Origin: Mesostigma viride
Taxonomy: Eukaryota > Streptophyta > Mesostigmatophyceae > Mesostigmatales > Mesostigmataceae
Reading direction: 5' to 3'
Assembly (NCBI GenBank): GCA_009746045.1
Contig: RPFO01000022.1
Coordinates: forward strand, 1,915,160-1,979,159
Length of the DNA stretch: 64,000 nucleotides
The position numbers and the translations under genes were made by a program. Under the pieces are notes generated by a model, which had not been told where the DNA came from, did not search any database, and worked only from the letters and a program-made list of their open reading frames with translations. Shown here one piece after another: positions 10,195-21,595 of this stretch (its first letter is position 1; the number at the start of each line of letters is the position of its first letter).

Positions 10195-10595
10195 TGTAGA
10201 ATAGTTAGACAGTGGACTTGTACATGCCCGCCTACTACAGGCACTATACCAGCTGAGGCCTAGCCTTTTTAGTCATGTACATGTGTGCCTATGATGAGCC
10301 ACCCTCCAGATGATACCTAGCTTTATTTAATTATGCCGTGCCCATGCAGGGGGTCACTCCCTGCTGAGAAGCCATGCCCTAGCCTTTGTATAGCTGCGCT
10401 GATCTTCCCCACCTATGACAGGCTCCCCTTAGCTGGGTGTTGCCTGAAACTCTGGGTGATGCAGGTGCCCTAGTGCACCTAGAGCAAGTGTTGTTTACAT
10501 TCCCACCCTTGCAGGAAGTAGCTTAGAATGTATGATAGGCCATATGCCCCTTCTCTGGGCTATGTGCTACATATACTCCCAACGGAGTTATGTTA

Positions 10596-10614
10596 CAATT
10601 CAATTCAATTCAAT
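10596..10614 (+). repeat. (AATTC)n 3' tail of the ORF1-only element
   Basis: CAATTCAATTCAATTCAA follows the conserved 3' hairpin. Short tandem tails in place of poly(A) are also seen for the neighbouring LINE fragments: (TTTAA)n at 19000, (TAAG)n at 20169 and (TTAA)n at 15172 and 32646. Confidence 0.7.
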
Positions 10615-10977
10615 GGTTGTTGTTGTCGCGTTCCTCAGCCGGAGCCATGAGACTCCGAACTGGAGGGCGAGGGTTTGAGGCCCGGTGCATCGAGTCTGGG
10701 GAGGAGGGTTCTGGCCCGGCCCCTCGTTGGGTGCCGGGTTCCCGTCCACCAGCTGTTGCCAGCGTTTTGTTTTCTTTTTCTTTTTCTTCTAATTTTGTTT
10801 TGTTGTTATTGCATGCAGGCGCACCGACATCAGCCAGGGCCCTGCTGTCTGGCGGACGACGCTGATCATAATCGTCGTCCCCAAGATATAGTTTTTTTTG
10901 TTTGTTGTTTGTTTGTTTTTTCCATTGCAGGTTTGAACCATTGTTAAGTTTGATGTTGCTGAAGAGCATTTGTAAAA
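10615..10977. other. Non-coding stretch, possible SINE-like sequence
   Basis: No protein-like frame is seen. A segment near 10650-10690 (GAACTGGAGGGCGAGGGTTT) loosely resembles the second half of a tRNA, but its B-box match is poor. The 3' part is T-rich with (GTTT)n. Confidence 0.3.
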
Positions 10978-11095
10978 TTCAAGTGCCGGCATGAACTTGA
11001 GTGTACTGGTCAGCGAGTGGTTATCGCTGGTAATATTGTGCGGAACCTTAGAAGCCAAGTGGCAAAAGGTTTCCCCATTATATTAACCTAACTAA
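10978..11095. mobile_element. Half copy of palindromic element P1
   Basis: It begins inside the palindrome centre (GTGCCGGCATGAACTTGAGT) and continues through the CAGCGAGTGGTTATCGCTGG arm to the AGCCAAGTGGCAAAAGGTTT end and ACCTAACT. Only one arm is kept, so the hairpin is lost. Confidence 0.75.
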
Positions 11096-11335
11096 GACCT
11101 TAATTGACCCTTGCAGGGCGCAGGTTCGAATCCCCTCGGAAGCGGATTACTTGGGGAATACTTCGTTTCAATTTGGCACCCGATTCATATTCATGTGTGC
11201 GCACAGGAGCGCTCATATTCACTTCATATTTGCGCACAGGAGCGCTCATATTCGATCATATTCATATCTACGGGTGTTCACTGTTCCGAGCCTAGTGATT
11301 CTTCCTCGCCCCAAAAGGCTAGGTTTTAGTTAGGG
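11096..11335 (+). repeat. B-box-containing spacer between ACCTAACT and AGTTAGG motifs
   Basis: The stretch runs from ACCTAACTAAGACC to AGGTTTTAGTTAGG and contains GGTTCGAATCC (11123-11133), a perfect match to the RNA polymerase III B box of tRNA genes. No matching A box or complete cloverleaf can be drawn. A similar arrangement next to foldback arms occurs at 55545-56020. It also carries a two-copy GCGCACAGGAGCGCTCATAT repeat. Confidence 0.5.
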
Positions 11336-12035
11336 AGGGGATATGCCTAAAGAGCACTTTTCTGGAAACCATACCTATGCATGTGCTAAAAATCCAATTA
11401 TGATTGGGAACCATAAATATGATTTTAAAAAAATTTTCCAACCACTTGGGGGGGGTACTAGCCCCCACCAGATGCCGGTTACGCGCTAAAAATAGAAAAA
11501 GACGCTACTTTTGGCATATTTTCCCTAGGACAATGGGCAAACATATTTGGACCAAATCATATATTTCCATATAGTTCCCCCACTTTTGAGAAAGTCTGCC
11601 TAATTTTGAGCACAAAATAATGATGTTTAGACACATTGATGGATTTTCTCGCAAAAAGGGTACTTTTTTTCACCAAAAAAAAAAAAACAAATCATAAACA
11701 CATAGAATCATGCCATATCTTATATTTTCAAATACTAGAGAGGGGGGGACATGCAGCCCCAAATTTTCAGGTCATTCTGACAAGCGCAGCCCTATTTGAT
11801 GGATATTTCCAGATTGCCACCTGTGATGACGCTGACGGAGGTTTTAGCTAGTATTTAACCACACTAACACCCCTTTATACATCTAAGCCACGTGAAAACT
11901 GGCCAAACCACACACTACCATCCTCTGCACATATGGTACCTCCTATGTTCCAGGTTTGACGACGTTCCGACAAGAACTGCCCAAGTTACAACCATTCCAA
12001 GACGGCCACCCATGTAGACACTACAAGGAAATTAT
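11336..12035. other. Non-coding AT-rich stretch
   Basis: No supported gene. The sequence passes without obvious boundary into the inverted arm that begins near 12036 and may be part of the same repeat family, beyond the point where the other arm is interrupted by a LINE. Confidence 0.4.
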
Positions 12036-13619
12036 AGTAACCATTCAGCCACACTAGCACCTCCTTCTTCATCAAAGACATCTGCAAACTGACCAAAGCA
12101 CACATAATTAACTCTTGCACGCTGACGGCAACGCATGCTCAACGTGGGGGTCATTGTGACAAGAACTACTTAAGTTGATGGGTTTCCTATATGACCACCT
12201 GACAAGGCGCTAAGGACCACTCAGTAAGTTAGTAACCCCACAGTGCCACTTCTTATGCCATCCAACATGCACCAAAACCATGCTGAGTATCTTTACAATG
12301 TACAAAGGGGTGGCCACGCACCTCATATGTCTTCATCATCCCTCCAGCATGGCCAGCCTTGTAAATATGTTCATAGCCTTGACGATGGTAGCCCTAATAC
12401 GCCTAAGCAGCATTTCCTATGTTACTCCCAGGTTAGAGTGTAAGGTTGATGCCAACCAAGCTAATCAACTCAACAACACCTCCTAAACTGTCCTCCCCGG
12501 CATGGATGACAAACTGGGACTATGGAGGGCGAGGAACCAAGCAGGAACATGGTATATATAGCTTGCATGCAGTCATGCATGTCAACCATGGTTGGCTCAG
12601 CACATTGTAGTCTTGTCACATCATCATAACAAAGGAAAGCTCAAACAACCATTGGTGCCAGCTATCTACATGCAGTCACACAAATGCAATATCTCCAACA
12701 TCATCATCACTAAAACACTTCCATCCCTGCACGATAAAATGCAAAGAAACCACTGGCGGCCCTTCAGCGCATGAGCGCTGTGATGCCGCTGTGGCCTGCG
12801 AAGAGAGGGTGCGTCACTCTCAAACAACAAGAAGCGTCCATACGCACAACATCCTTGCCGGAACGCGTTTTATGAAATGCCTTATACCTTCCCAAAGAGC
12901 TATAGGCTGCGACTGAAGCGGCCCTGATCACGGCATCAACGAAAACAATCTAAAGCTGCCAGGTATTCGACAACACAACGGCAAGCGACGGCGAGCTAGC
13001 TGGCGGAAACTGCCCAAAAAGAACGCAAAAAACCTCGAACGATGAGCTCATAGAAGAAAGCACTGATAGCAGATAACATTCGCGACAAATCTGTACCTCG
13101 CCCTCGTAAATCCCTCACCCAGGCGCGCAACAACAGCCGTTCTTCCATGGACAGGTCAGACACGCACAGCGCAGGTCTGAACAATTACTTACCGATAATG
13201 GCCGAAAATCTGGCAAAAAGCACCAGATCGGTTTAGAATTCGATGCAACCGATATTAACGCCTGCTTCACGGTCAGAACAACCCTTAAAATCGCGATTTT
13301 ACAGCCGCTATCATGAATTCTATTTCATTCCGCGCGACCAAAAAATTCAGATTACCCCCCATGCCGATGGCATAAAAAAACAACAGCGATATTGTCAACC
13401 AGCTGATTTCCGCCACAAACTAACATCATAAACGCATCGTCTTTTAGATTCGAGTAAAAATTTTGCATTTCGCCTGCCCTGGTGTGGTAGTTTCGCCTGG
13501 ACGCAGTCGCCATGGCCACTTCCGCAAGGGGTGCGCGCACCGTGCACGTGAAATTTATGACCTTCGGTTCCGGCGCGAATTTTTTGGCGCCAAAAAATTC
13601 GGGCATGTCCCGTCCCCTT
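12036..13619 (-). repeat. Left arm of a 1.6-kb inverted repeat pair
   Basis: This sequence is the reverse complement, at roughly 90% identity by eye, of 15954-17615. Matching landmarks are AGTAACCATTCAGCC (outer end), the CACCCTCTCTTCGCAG region and the inner end GGGCATGTCC...TCCCCTT. On the minus strand a short frame near 13352-13620 reads FTCTVRAPLAEVAMATA and is conserved with the other arm. No known domain is recognised. Confidence 0.8.
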
Positions 13620-13829
13620 AATATTGTGCGGAAACCTTTCGCCACTTGGCTTCGATCTAAATTAAGGTTCCGCACAATATTACCAGCGATAACCACTCAC
13701 TGGTACACTCAAGTTCATGCCGGCATGAACTTGAGTGTACCAGCGAGTGGTTATCGCTGGTAATATTGACAGTGCGGAACCTTTAAGAAGCCAAGTGGCA
13801 AAAGGTTTCCGCACAATATTAACCTAACT
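13618..13829. mobile_element. Complete palindromic hairpin element (family P1)
   Basis: A ~210-bp inverted repeat centred on ATGCCGGCAT at about 13718. The outer arms read AATATTGTGCGGAAACC...GGTTTCCGCACAATATT and the inner arms ACCAGCGATAACCACTC and its complement. The right end adds AACCTAACT. Because the left end is TTAA and the right inner end is also TTAA, a TTAA duplication is possible. The element has no coding capacity and could fold into a single long hairpin. Confidence 0.8.
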
Positions 13830-14910
13830 GGTGGAGGTGCTGTGCATGGTGCTTAAGCAGGTCCGCCCAGCTAGGTGCATGAGGGAGCATCGCTGCCCAG
13901 CCGGCATCTGCTGGCCCGGCGGGCCAGCAGATGCCGGCTGGGCAGCGATTTCCTTCACCGCCTGGGCGGTGCATGAGGCCTGCCGTGCATTCGTGCAAGC
14001 ACTCGGTGGGCGATGGTGGTGCATGGCGTGCATGGAGGCGTTGGTCGAGGTCGAGGAGCTGGGCCTTGATGTCGGCAGTGGACTCAGGTGGAAATGGCAG
14101 TGGAGCTAGGTGGAGGCGACGGTGATGGAAAGGTGAGGGAGCTCAGCAGCCAGCGTGCCGCCCATTGCTGCCACATCAGCAGCAAGGGGGGTCGTGAACG
14201 TGCTGCTGGAAGGCTTCCGTAAGGATGGAACGGAGTGTGGGGGCGGAGATGGATGGAGCCCAGATCTCGTGGTCGGTGCGCCCGAGGAGGGAGCAGAGGA
14301 TGATGTTCTGGATTTGGGGGCAGGCGCACCCGAACAGAAAGTTGGGTTGCATGCTGGTGCCGTTGGGGTGGACGAGGCGTTTGGTGTCGAAAAGATGGAG
14401 GCCCAGGTCGTAAAGCGAGGCGTAATCCCCAAAGAAGATGAAATGCATGGCATCTCTTGGGTCCATGGCGGTAAAGTCGTAATCGTTGACCTTGAAAGGT
14501 AATTGGGGCCGAAAGCGCGGTTCAGATGGGCGTGGTTCTGCTGGGCGACTGCGTTTAGGATCTGGCGATGCCGAGGGCGAGGCATTAAGCCCGGGAGGGT
14601 TCCGGGGTGACCACCATGCAGTGCGCGACTCAGTAGTGTCACCGCTGCCTGCCGGACCTGAGGGCGAAGCTGCAGCCGGAGCTGCAGACGTATTTTCACG
14701 GCCTCGAGCGCAGCCGCCAGGCTGCGTTGCGTCGAGGAGCGTTTGCTCGTCATATATTGCGTAATAGCTTCGGAAAATTATATCAGCATGTGTGTCTTAG
14801 AAGGACGAAGCGATAGTGATATTCACTGCCGAATTCGGTGCTCAAACGTGAAAGTTATTAGCTCCGCCGTCAGCCATGGCTACCTCGTGGCTCGTGGCTC
14901 GTGGCTGCGA
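13830..14910 (-). mobile_element. ORF1-only element, inverted and truncated copy (copy 2)
   Basis: On the minus strand this matches the 5' region and first half of the ORF1 of the element at 8665-10614. Landmarks are MTSKRSSTQRSLAAAL (from 14753), the FFGDYASLYDL segment, CSLLGRTDHEIWAP and the QAVKEIAAQPASAGP segment. It ends abruptly at the hairpin element. The frame is broken several times, so it is a pseudogene. Many GCAT-type short insertions distinguish it from copy 1. Confidence 0.7.
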
Positions 14911-15953
14911 CCAGCGGCAAACTGTCAGGGCAAACGCGACGCACCTCGATCCTCCATCACCGGCGCGCGACAAACACAGCCATGACAGTGTTACGACCAC
15001 GACGGAAACCCGTCCAGGGAAGCCAATGGCCATATATTAATTAATTAATGTACACGTGACTGCGTCGATCACGTGAGCATAAGTCCTCAGTGGGAGGGGA
15101 AGTCGTGCCCAGGATGGAATGGAGACAACTATTCCTGGCTATCTGTAGGAAGGCCTGCATGCATGGAGGGAGACACATTAATTAAGTAATTAATTAATTA
15201 GTAACATAACTCCGTTGGGAGTATATGTAGCACATAGCCCTGAGAAGGGGCATATGGCCTTTAATACAATCTGGGCTACTTCCTGCAGGTGGGGGAATAT
15301 AGACTGCCACCTACTCTGGGTGCACCAAGGGCACCGGCACCACCATGCTGTCTCAGAGCTCAACCCAACTAAGGGGGGCCTGGCATGGGGTGGAAGATCA
15401 ACATGGCTATACAAAGGCTAGGTAGGGCATGGCTTCTCAGCAGAGAGTGACTCCCACAGCAGAGAGTGACTCCCTGCATGGGCACAGCATAACAATGAAA
15501 TAAAGCTAGGCATCATCTGGACTGTGGCACATCATAGGCACACATGTACATGATGGGTAAGATCATCATGGCTATATACAAAAGCTAGGGCATGGCGGCT
15601 CAGCAGAGAGTGACTCTCTGCATAGGCAGAGCTTGGCTAAATTCTTAATTAATGCAACATCCATGGGGAGTCCCATTATAGGCAGGGCGTGGCTATTCTG
15701 CAGGCAGGTCATCCACTGATGGGGGCCATTATGGGCGCACATATGCGCGTGGGCCACGTGATTGGTCGATCTGCGCTGGTTGTCTTGAATTGATAGAACC
15801 GGTCGGATTGTAATTTGCCCATCCATTCATTCATCGGGGTTAATACTCCGTGCATGATTCGATCCCCAACGGGAGCACCACATGCTTAATTAAGTAAGTA
15901 ATTAATAGCCGCCGGGCCATGACTCCGATTGCAACGGGAGCACGTTTTCAATG
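14911..15953 (-). mobile_element. LINE-type 3' ends with (TTAA)n tails
   Basis: At least two minus-strand 3' ends lie here. One ends at 15036-15047, where CACGTGACTGCGT is preceded by (TTAA)n, like the ends at 32646 and 50095. The other ends at 15172-15203, where the conserved ACTCCGTTGGGAGT hairpin is preceded by (TTAA)n; it matches the 3' UTR at 10260-10592. No coding sequence was recognised in this stretch. Confidence 0.55.
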
Positions 15954-17615
15954 AAGGGGACAGGACATGCCCGAATATTTTGGCGCCAAAAAATTCGCGC
16001 CGGTACCGAACCACAGAAATTTCACGTGCACGGTGCGCGCACCCCTTGTGGAAGTGGCCATGGCGACTGCTTTCAGGCGAAACTACCACAATAGGGCAAG
16101 CGAAATGCAAAATTTTTACTCGAATATAAAAGGCGATGAGTTTATGATGTTAGTTTGTGGCGCAAATCAGCTGGTTTACAATATCGCTGTTTTTGTTTTT
16201 ATGCCATCGGCATGGGGGTAATCTGAATGTTTTGGTCGTGCGGGATGAAATAGAATTCATGATAGCGGCAGTAAAATCGCGGTTTTGGGGGTTAATTGTT
16301 CTGACCGTGAAGCAGGCATTAATATCGGTTGCATCGAATTCTAAACCCAGCGGGTGCTTTTCGCAGGATTTTCGGCCATTATCGGTAAGTAATTGTTCAG
16401 ACAGGTCTGCGCAGTGCGTGTCTGACCTGTCCATGGAAGACTGGCTGTTGTTGCGCGCTTTTAGGCGAGGGATTTACGAGGTCAAGATACAGATTTGTCA
16501 CGAATGTTATCTGCTATCAGCAGTGATTTCTTCTATGAGCTCATCGTTCGAAGTTTTTTGCGTTCTTTTTGGGCAGTTTCCGCCAGGTAGCTCGCCGTTG
16601 CTTGCCGTTGTGTTGTCGAATACCTGGCAGCTTTAGATTGTTTTCGTTGATGTCGTGATCACTGCATGAGGGCCGCTTCAGTTGTGCACAGCCTATAGCT
16701 TTTCGGGGAGGTATAAGGCATTTCCTAAAACGTGTAATTCCGGCAAGGATGTTGTGCGTATGGACGCTTCTTGTTGTGTGAGAGTGACGCACCCTCTCTT
16801 CGCAGCGGCATCACAGCGCTCATGCGCTGAAGGGCCGCCAATGGTATCTTTGCATTTTATCGTGCAGGGATGGAAGTGTTATAGTGATGATGATGTTGGA
16901 GATATTGCATTTGTGTGGCTGCATGTATAGATAGCTGCCACCATTGGTTGTTTGAGCTTTCCCTTGTTATGATGATGTGACAAGACTACAATGTGCTGAG
17001 CCAACCATGGTTGACATCAGTGCATGACTGCATGCAAGCTATATATACCATGTTCCTACTTGGTTCCTTGCCCTCCATAGTCCCAGTTTGTCATCCATGC
17101 CGGGGAGGACAGTTTAGGAGGTGTTGTTGTGTTGATTAGCCCTTGGTTGGCATCAACCTAGTTACACTCTAACCTGGGAGAAACATAGGAAATGCATGCT
17201 GCTTAGGCATGTTAGGGCTACCATCAACAAGGCTATGCACATAACTACAAGGCTGGCCATGCTCGAGGGACGGCGAAGGCGTATGCATGAGGTGCCGGTG
17301 GCCACCCCTTTGTACTTTGTAAACATACTCAGCAATTGGTTTTGGTGCATGTCGGGATGGCATATGAAGTGGCCTTATGGGGTTACATACTAGCTTACTG
17401 AGTGGTCCTTAGCGCCTTGTCAGGTCGTCATATAGGAAAACCATATATATCAACTTGAGTACTTAGTTCTTGTTGACACAATGATCGACCCTCAAGTGCA
17501 TTGAGCATGCGTTGTCGTCAGCGTGCAAGAGTTAATTATGTGTGCTTTGGTCAGTTTGCAGATGTCTTTGAGGAAGAAGGAGGTGCTAGTGTGCATGGCT
17601 GAATGCATGGTTACT
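15954..17615 (+). repeat. Right arm of the 1.6-kb inverted repeat pair
   Basis: It is complementary to 12036-13619. Its plus-strand frames (15967-16221 and 16157-16636) show peptide-level similarity to minus-strand frames of the left arm, for example FTCTVRAPLVEVAMATA, EIEFMIAAVKSRF and FEVFCVLFGQFPP, suggesting descent from a coding ancestor. No family is recognised. The arm is cut at its outer end by a LINE at 17616. Confidence 0.8.
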
Positions 17616-19033
17616 CTCCTTCATGATCTTCATTTTTGTTGACTATATCAAGGCCTTTGACACGGTCCTCTGGGAGGCTCTTTGGGCCATCCTAGTAGCT
17701 CTGGATCGGGTACCACCAGCGTTTATTGCTGCCATTCTTATCGTCGACTGTATGAGGGCTCACAGGCCGTAGTGCGGACTGCGGAAGGCACCACCCCACC
17801 ATTGCCCCTTCACCACGCGGTGTGGCAAGGTTGTGTCCTGTCCCCATATCTGTTCATTATTGTCGTGGATCACGTCATGCGCCGGGCACGTGCGCGCTTT
17901 ACTGCGCGGGTTCGAGCCTGGCTTGGACATCCTTAACGAGCGTGAGCGCGGCGGGGTTACCACTGGCTACCGCCTGGCCGACCTGATTTATGCAGACGAC
18001 ACCACCCTCATGGCGCGCCCCAAGCACATTCAGACCTGGCTGGACTTTCTGGGCCTGGAGGCGAGGGCGGTGGGGTTGGAGTCTGATTAGTGTTAAAATT
18101 GAGGCGATGGTGATTGGGGCCTCCAGTTGCCCACCGCTACCGCGCCTGCTCGACGGGACGGAGGTCCCGTTCAGTGACCCGGCTTCAAACTGCTGGGGAG
18201 CATGCTCCCTGACCCCGCGCCGACGATGTGGACATCCGCATCGGCGGCCTGGCCTGCATGGGCCAGGCTCCGTTCGCTCACCACCTACTGGCGCTCGAAG
18301 GGCCTGGGCGAGCACCGTAAGCGCATGCTCTTCAAGGTCCGGCCTCGTCCTCACGGTGCTTACGTATGGCGCCGAGGCGTGGACACTCACGGACACACTG
18401 GCAGCTAAGCTAGACGGCACGGTTTACAGGATGATTCGACAGGTCCTGAATGTAGGGTTTTCCCAGCATAGGTCATTAGAGTCCGGTCTTTGTATCGCGG
18501 TATGCCTCGTATTTCGGACGAGATTAGGCAGCGTAGGATAGCATTTGTAGGACATCTTGCACGCACCAGCCAGGTCGACACCGCCCTTGGTCTGGCTGGC
18601 CCCCAGCGGCTTGGCCAGCCAGGTCGGCATATTTTGACCTGGCCTGGCCCCAAGGACATTCCCAGGAAGCTAGGTAAACCTGCCATGAACTACACCCAGA
18701 TGTTGCTGGCCGACCTAGTGGTCCCAGCTAAGTTTGAACACCGCATCCACTCCCTCTCCCTTAATTCTTTGGACTGCCATGCAGAACAAGAAGTGGTGGC
18801 AGAAGATTGCCCAGGCTCACACGCCAGCCCCGTGTGGGCAAGCCACCCCCCCCCCAAGAGGAAGGGGCGTTTTGCTGAGTAGTGTAGTTAGGATTTTCTA
18901 GACTAGATAGCTTAGAGTTAGGTTAGTTCGATTACGCGGCTTCTCCACCTCCACCCCCCTGACGGAATATGTGCTACATGATCTCCCCACGGAGGCATGT
19001 TTTAATTTAATTTAATTTAATTTAATTTTAATT
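17616..19033 (+). mobile_element. LINE fragment with RT, (TTTAA)n tail
   Basis: Frames read in succession give RT motif A (FVDYIKAFDTVLWEALW), motif B (WQGCVLSPYLF), the YADD box in LIYADDTTLMARP, a LTYGAEAWTLTD segment and IAFVGHLAR near the C-terminus. This C-terminal signature is seen in RTE-like and related LINEs. Several frameshifts separate the blocks, so it is inactive. The 3' end has the hairpin CTCCCCACGGAG and a (TTTAA)n tail at 19000-19033. Confidence 0.82.
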
Positions 19034-19420
19034 GGCTTCCCTGCAGGGACAGCCCCACCCACCCTCCTCTTGCTGGATGCATGGCAGCCGGGCCGTCCCC
19101 CCGGCGACTCGCTTCAAGCTCCTCGGCAGCTGCATGGCTCCCCTCCACGGCAGATGACATGATCAACACCCGCATTGGCCAGGCCTGGGTGGCCCACTGC
19201 CGCCTCGACATGTTCTGGACCCGCCACTACCTGAGTTTATGAGCGGTGCAAGCGCATTCTGTTCGAGGCCATTGTCCTCAGCATTATTCTTTATGGCTGC
19301 GAGGCATGGACCACGAACAAGGCGCTTTCGTGTAAATATTTTTCGAAAGAGATTAGCATAGTACTCGGCCGTGGCATGTCCATGCGCATGGTCAACACGC
19401 AAGTACTTACTTACTTAAGG
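19034..19420 (+). mobile_element. LINE fragment with internal deletion, (CTTA)n tail
   Basis: Broken frames read FKLLGSCM, DDMINTRIGQAW and LYGCEAWT, the region between YADD and the C-terminus of the RT in the neighbouring LINE. It then jumps to a 3' end (GAGATTAGCATAGTACT...) and a CTTACTTACTTA tail. The same 3' end is found inverted at 20169-20245. Confidence 0.65.
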
Positions 19421-20156
19421 CGCTAAGCAAGCATCTCAACGGCACCGTCAATTATAATGCTCCGTCTCATTCTAGGTAGGCGTCCGCTACAAAGAGCGCC
19501 GCATGCACCCGGGCCGAGCTCTACTGCGAGCTCCCTCCTGTTACCCATACCATCCGACCCCGCCGCGCCTACTCGATTTTTGACGGCCATCTTGCCCGCA
19601 CGGATCATGCAGGTGAATGTACCGATGCACATGGGCCCTGGGAGGGGGCTTTTTGACTGGCCAACCAGGTAGACATCTCCTCCTATGACAGGGCCCCCTC
19701 GCCCCCACGCAACCCACTGGCCGGCTTGCGCGCGCCCCACACCGTCGCGGTGCGACACGGCTGGACTTATGTGGCACAACTGCTCAGGATGCAGGGCTTG
19801 CTCAAGGGACTATCCGTACTCCGTGCCCGCATGATTGACAAGGAGAAATGGGCTGCCATTTGCAATAAGCACCTTCCTGAAGTAGTCTCGGGGACACAAG
19901 ACGTGGTCTCCCTGAAGGGTACGATCATGTTGTCTCCTCACGGCCCCCGCGGCCCATTGCTAGCCAGGGTAGACGTCCGCAGGTAGAGTTTATTGCCCCT
20001 GAGGATAGCCGCTACACTACCGCCTCGTCTGCAATTACAGTAGAGAATAGCTCGGAGTGGGGATTGTATCCCCATCTAGTACTATATGGTTGGGGCATGA
20101 TGCAGACGATTTTCGGCTGTTTGTTGAAACTTTCGTGTCATTGTTTTTCTAATGAG
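19421..20156 (+). mobile_element. LINE ORF2 C-terminal fragment
   Basis: Frames include YSIFDGHLARTDHAG, matching the GHLAR motif of the LINE at 18550, and VLRARMIDKEKWAAIC near the end of ORF2. Its 3' end resumes at 20567 after the inserted copy at 20169-20554 and continues into the tetranucleotide tail at about 20580. It has frameshifts and an extra ~50 bp near 19880-19930. Confidence 0.65.
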
Positions 20157-20168
20157 ATCAGGAGGGTA

Positions 20169-20554
20169 AGTAAGTAAGTAAGTACTTGCGGGTCATGCGC
20201 AAAGGCATGCCACGGAGTACTATGCTAATCTCATTAGAAAAATAATTTCACAAAAGTTTAAACAAATATCGTCTGCATCATCCCCCAACCGTTAAGCACT
20301 AGATGGGGATGTAATCCTCATCCGAGCTGTCCTCTACTGTAATTGCAGACGAGGCGGTAGTGTAGCGGCTATCCTCAGGACCAATAATCTCCACCTGCGG
20401 ACTTCTACCCTGGCTAGCAACGGGCCGCGGGGCCCGTGGGGAGAAAACAGGAGCATACCCCTCGGGAAGGTGCTTATCGCAGATGGCAGCCCATTTCTCC
20501 TTGTCAATCATGCGGGCGCGGAGTACGGATAGTCCCAGAAGCCCTGCATCTCTC
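20169..20554 (-). mobile_element. 5'-truncated LINE insertion (minus strand) inside another copy
   Basis: A minus-strand frame from about 20554 to the stop at 20299 encodes the ORF2 C-terminus (VLRARMIDKEKWAAIC...TVEDSSDEDYIPI). A 3' UTR and a (CTTA)n tail at 20169-20185 follow. Both sides carry the 12-bp duplication ATCAGGAGGGTA (20157-20168 and 20555-20566), confirming target-primed insertion. This copy differs little from its host copy. Confidence 0.8.
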
Positions 20555-20566
20555 ATCAGGAGGGTA

Positions 20567-21345
<779 letters not shown>

Positions 21346-21542
21346 GTTGCATGCATGCACGTATAAATATACAAATGTACAACGGCATGGTGATTCAAGG
21401 TCGCTCATCCATGTAAGTACTGCATCCAGCCATGTTGTTGATAGCTTCAGATCCTGGACGTCAGATGCATACTAGCCAGGCGGTGTATTCAATATGTACA
21501 TGGTGCCGCTTCAAGTCGCGGCAGGCTCACAATAAATGCATG

Positions 21543-21547
21543 TTACA
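21543..21547 (-). terminator. Possible TGTAA polyadenylation signal of the DUF1338 gene
   Basis: TGTAA on the minus strand about 50 bases past the stop codon. Chlorophyte genes commonly use TGTAA in place of AATAAA. A single short match is weak evidence. Confidence 0.4.
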
Positions 21548-21595
21548 ACGAGCCAGACGCAGTTGGTCAGCTAACACTAAAAAACCGCATCCGTT

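Larger units (their letters stand above)
8665..10614 (+). mobile_element. ORF1-only LINE-like element (copy 1)
   Basis: A 5' region shared with 14765-14900, an ORF1-like gene (8793-10194), about 400 bp of 3' UTR ending in a conserved hairpin (ACTCCCAACGGAGT), and a terminal (AATTC)n tail at 10596-10614. There is no endonuclease or RT between ORF1 and the 3' end. The same 3' end is found inverted at 15204. The structure is that of a non-autonomous 'half LINE' mobilised by a partner. Confidence 0.65.
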
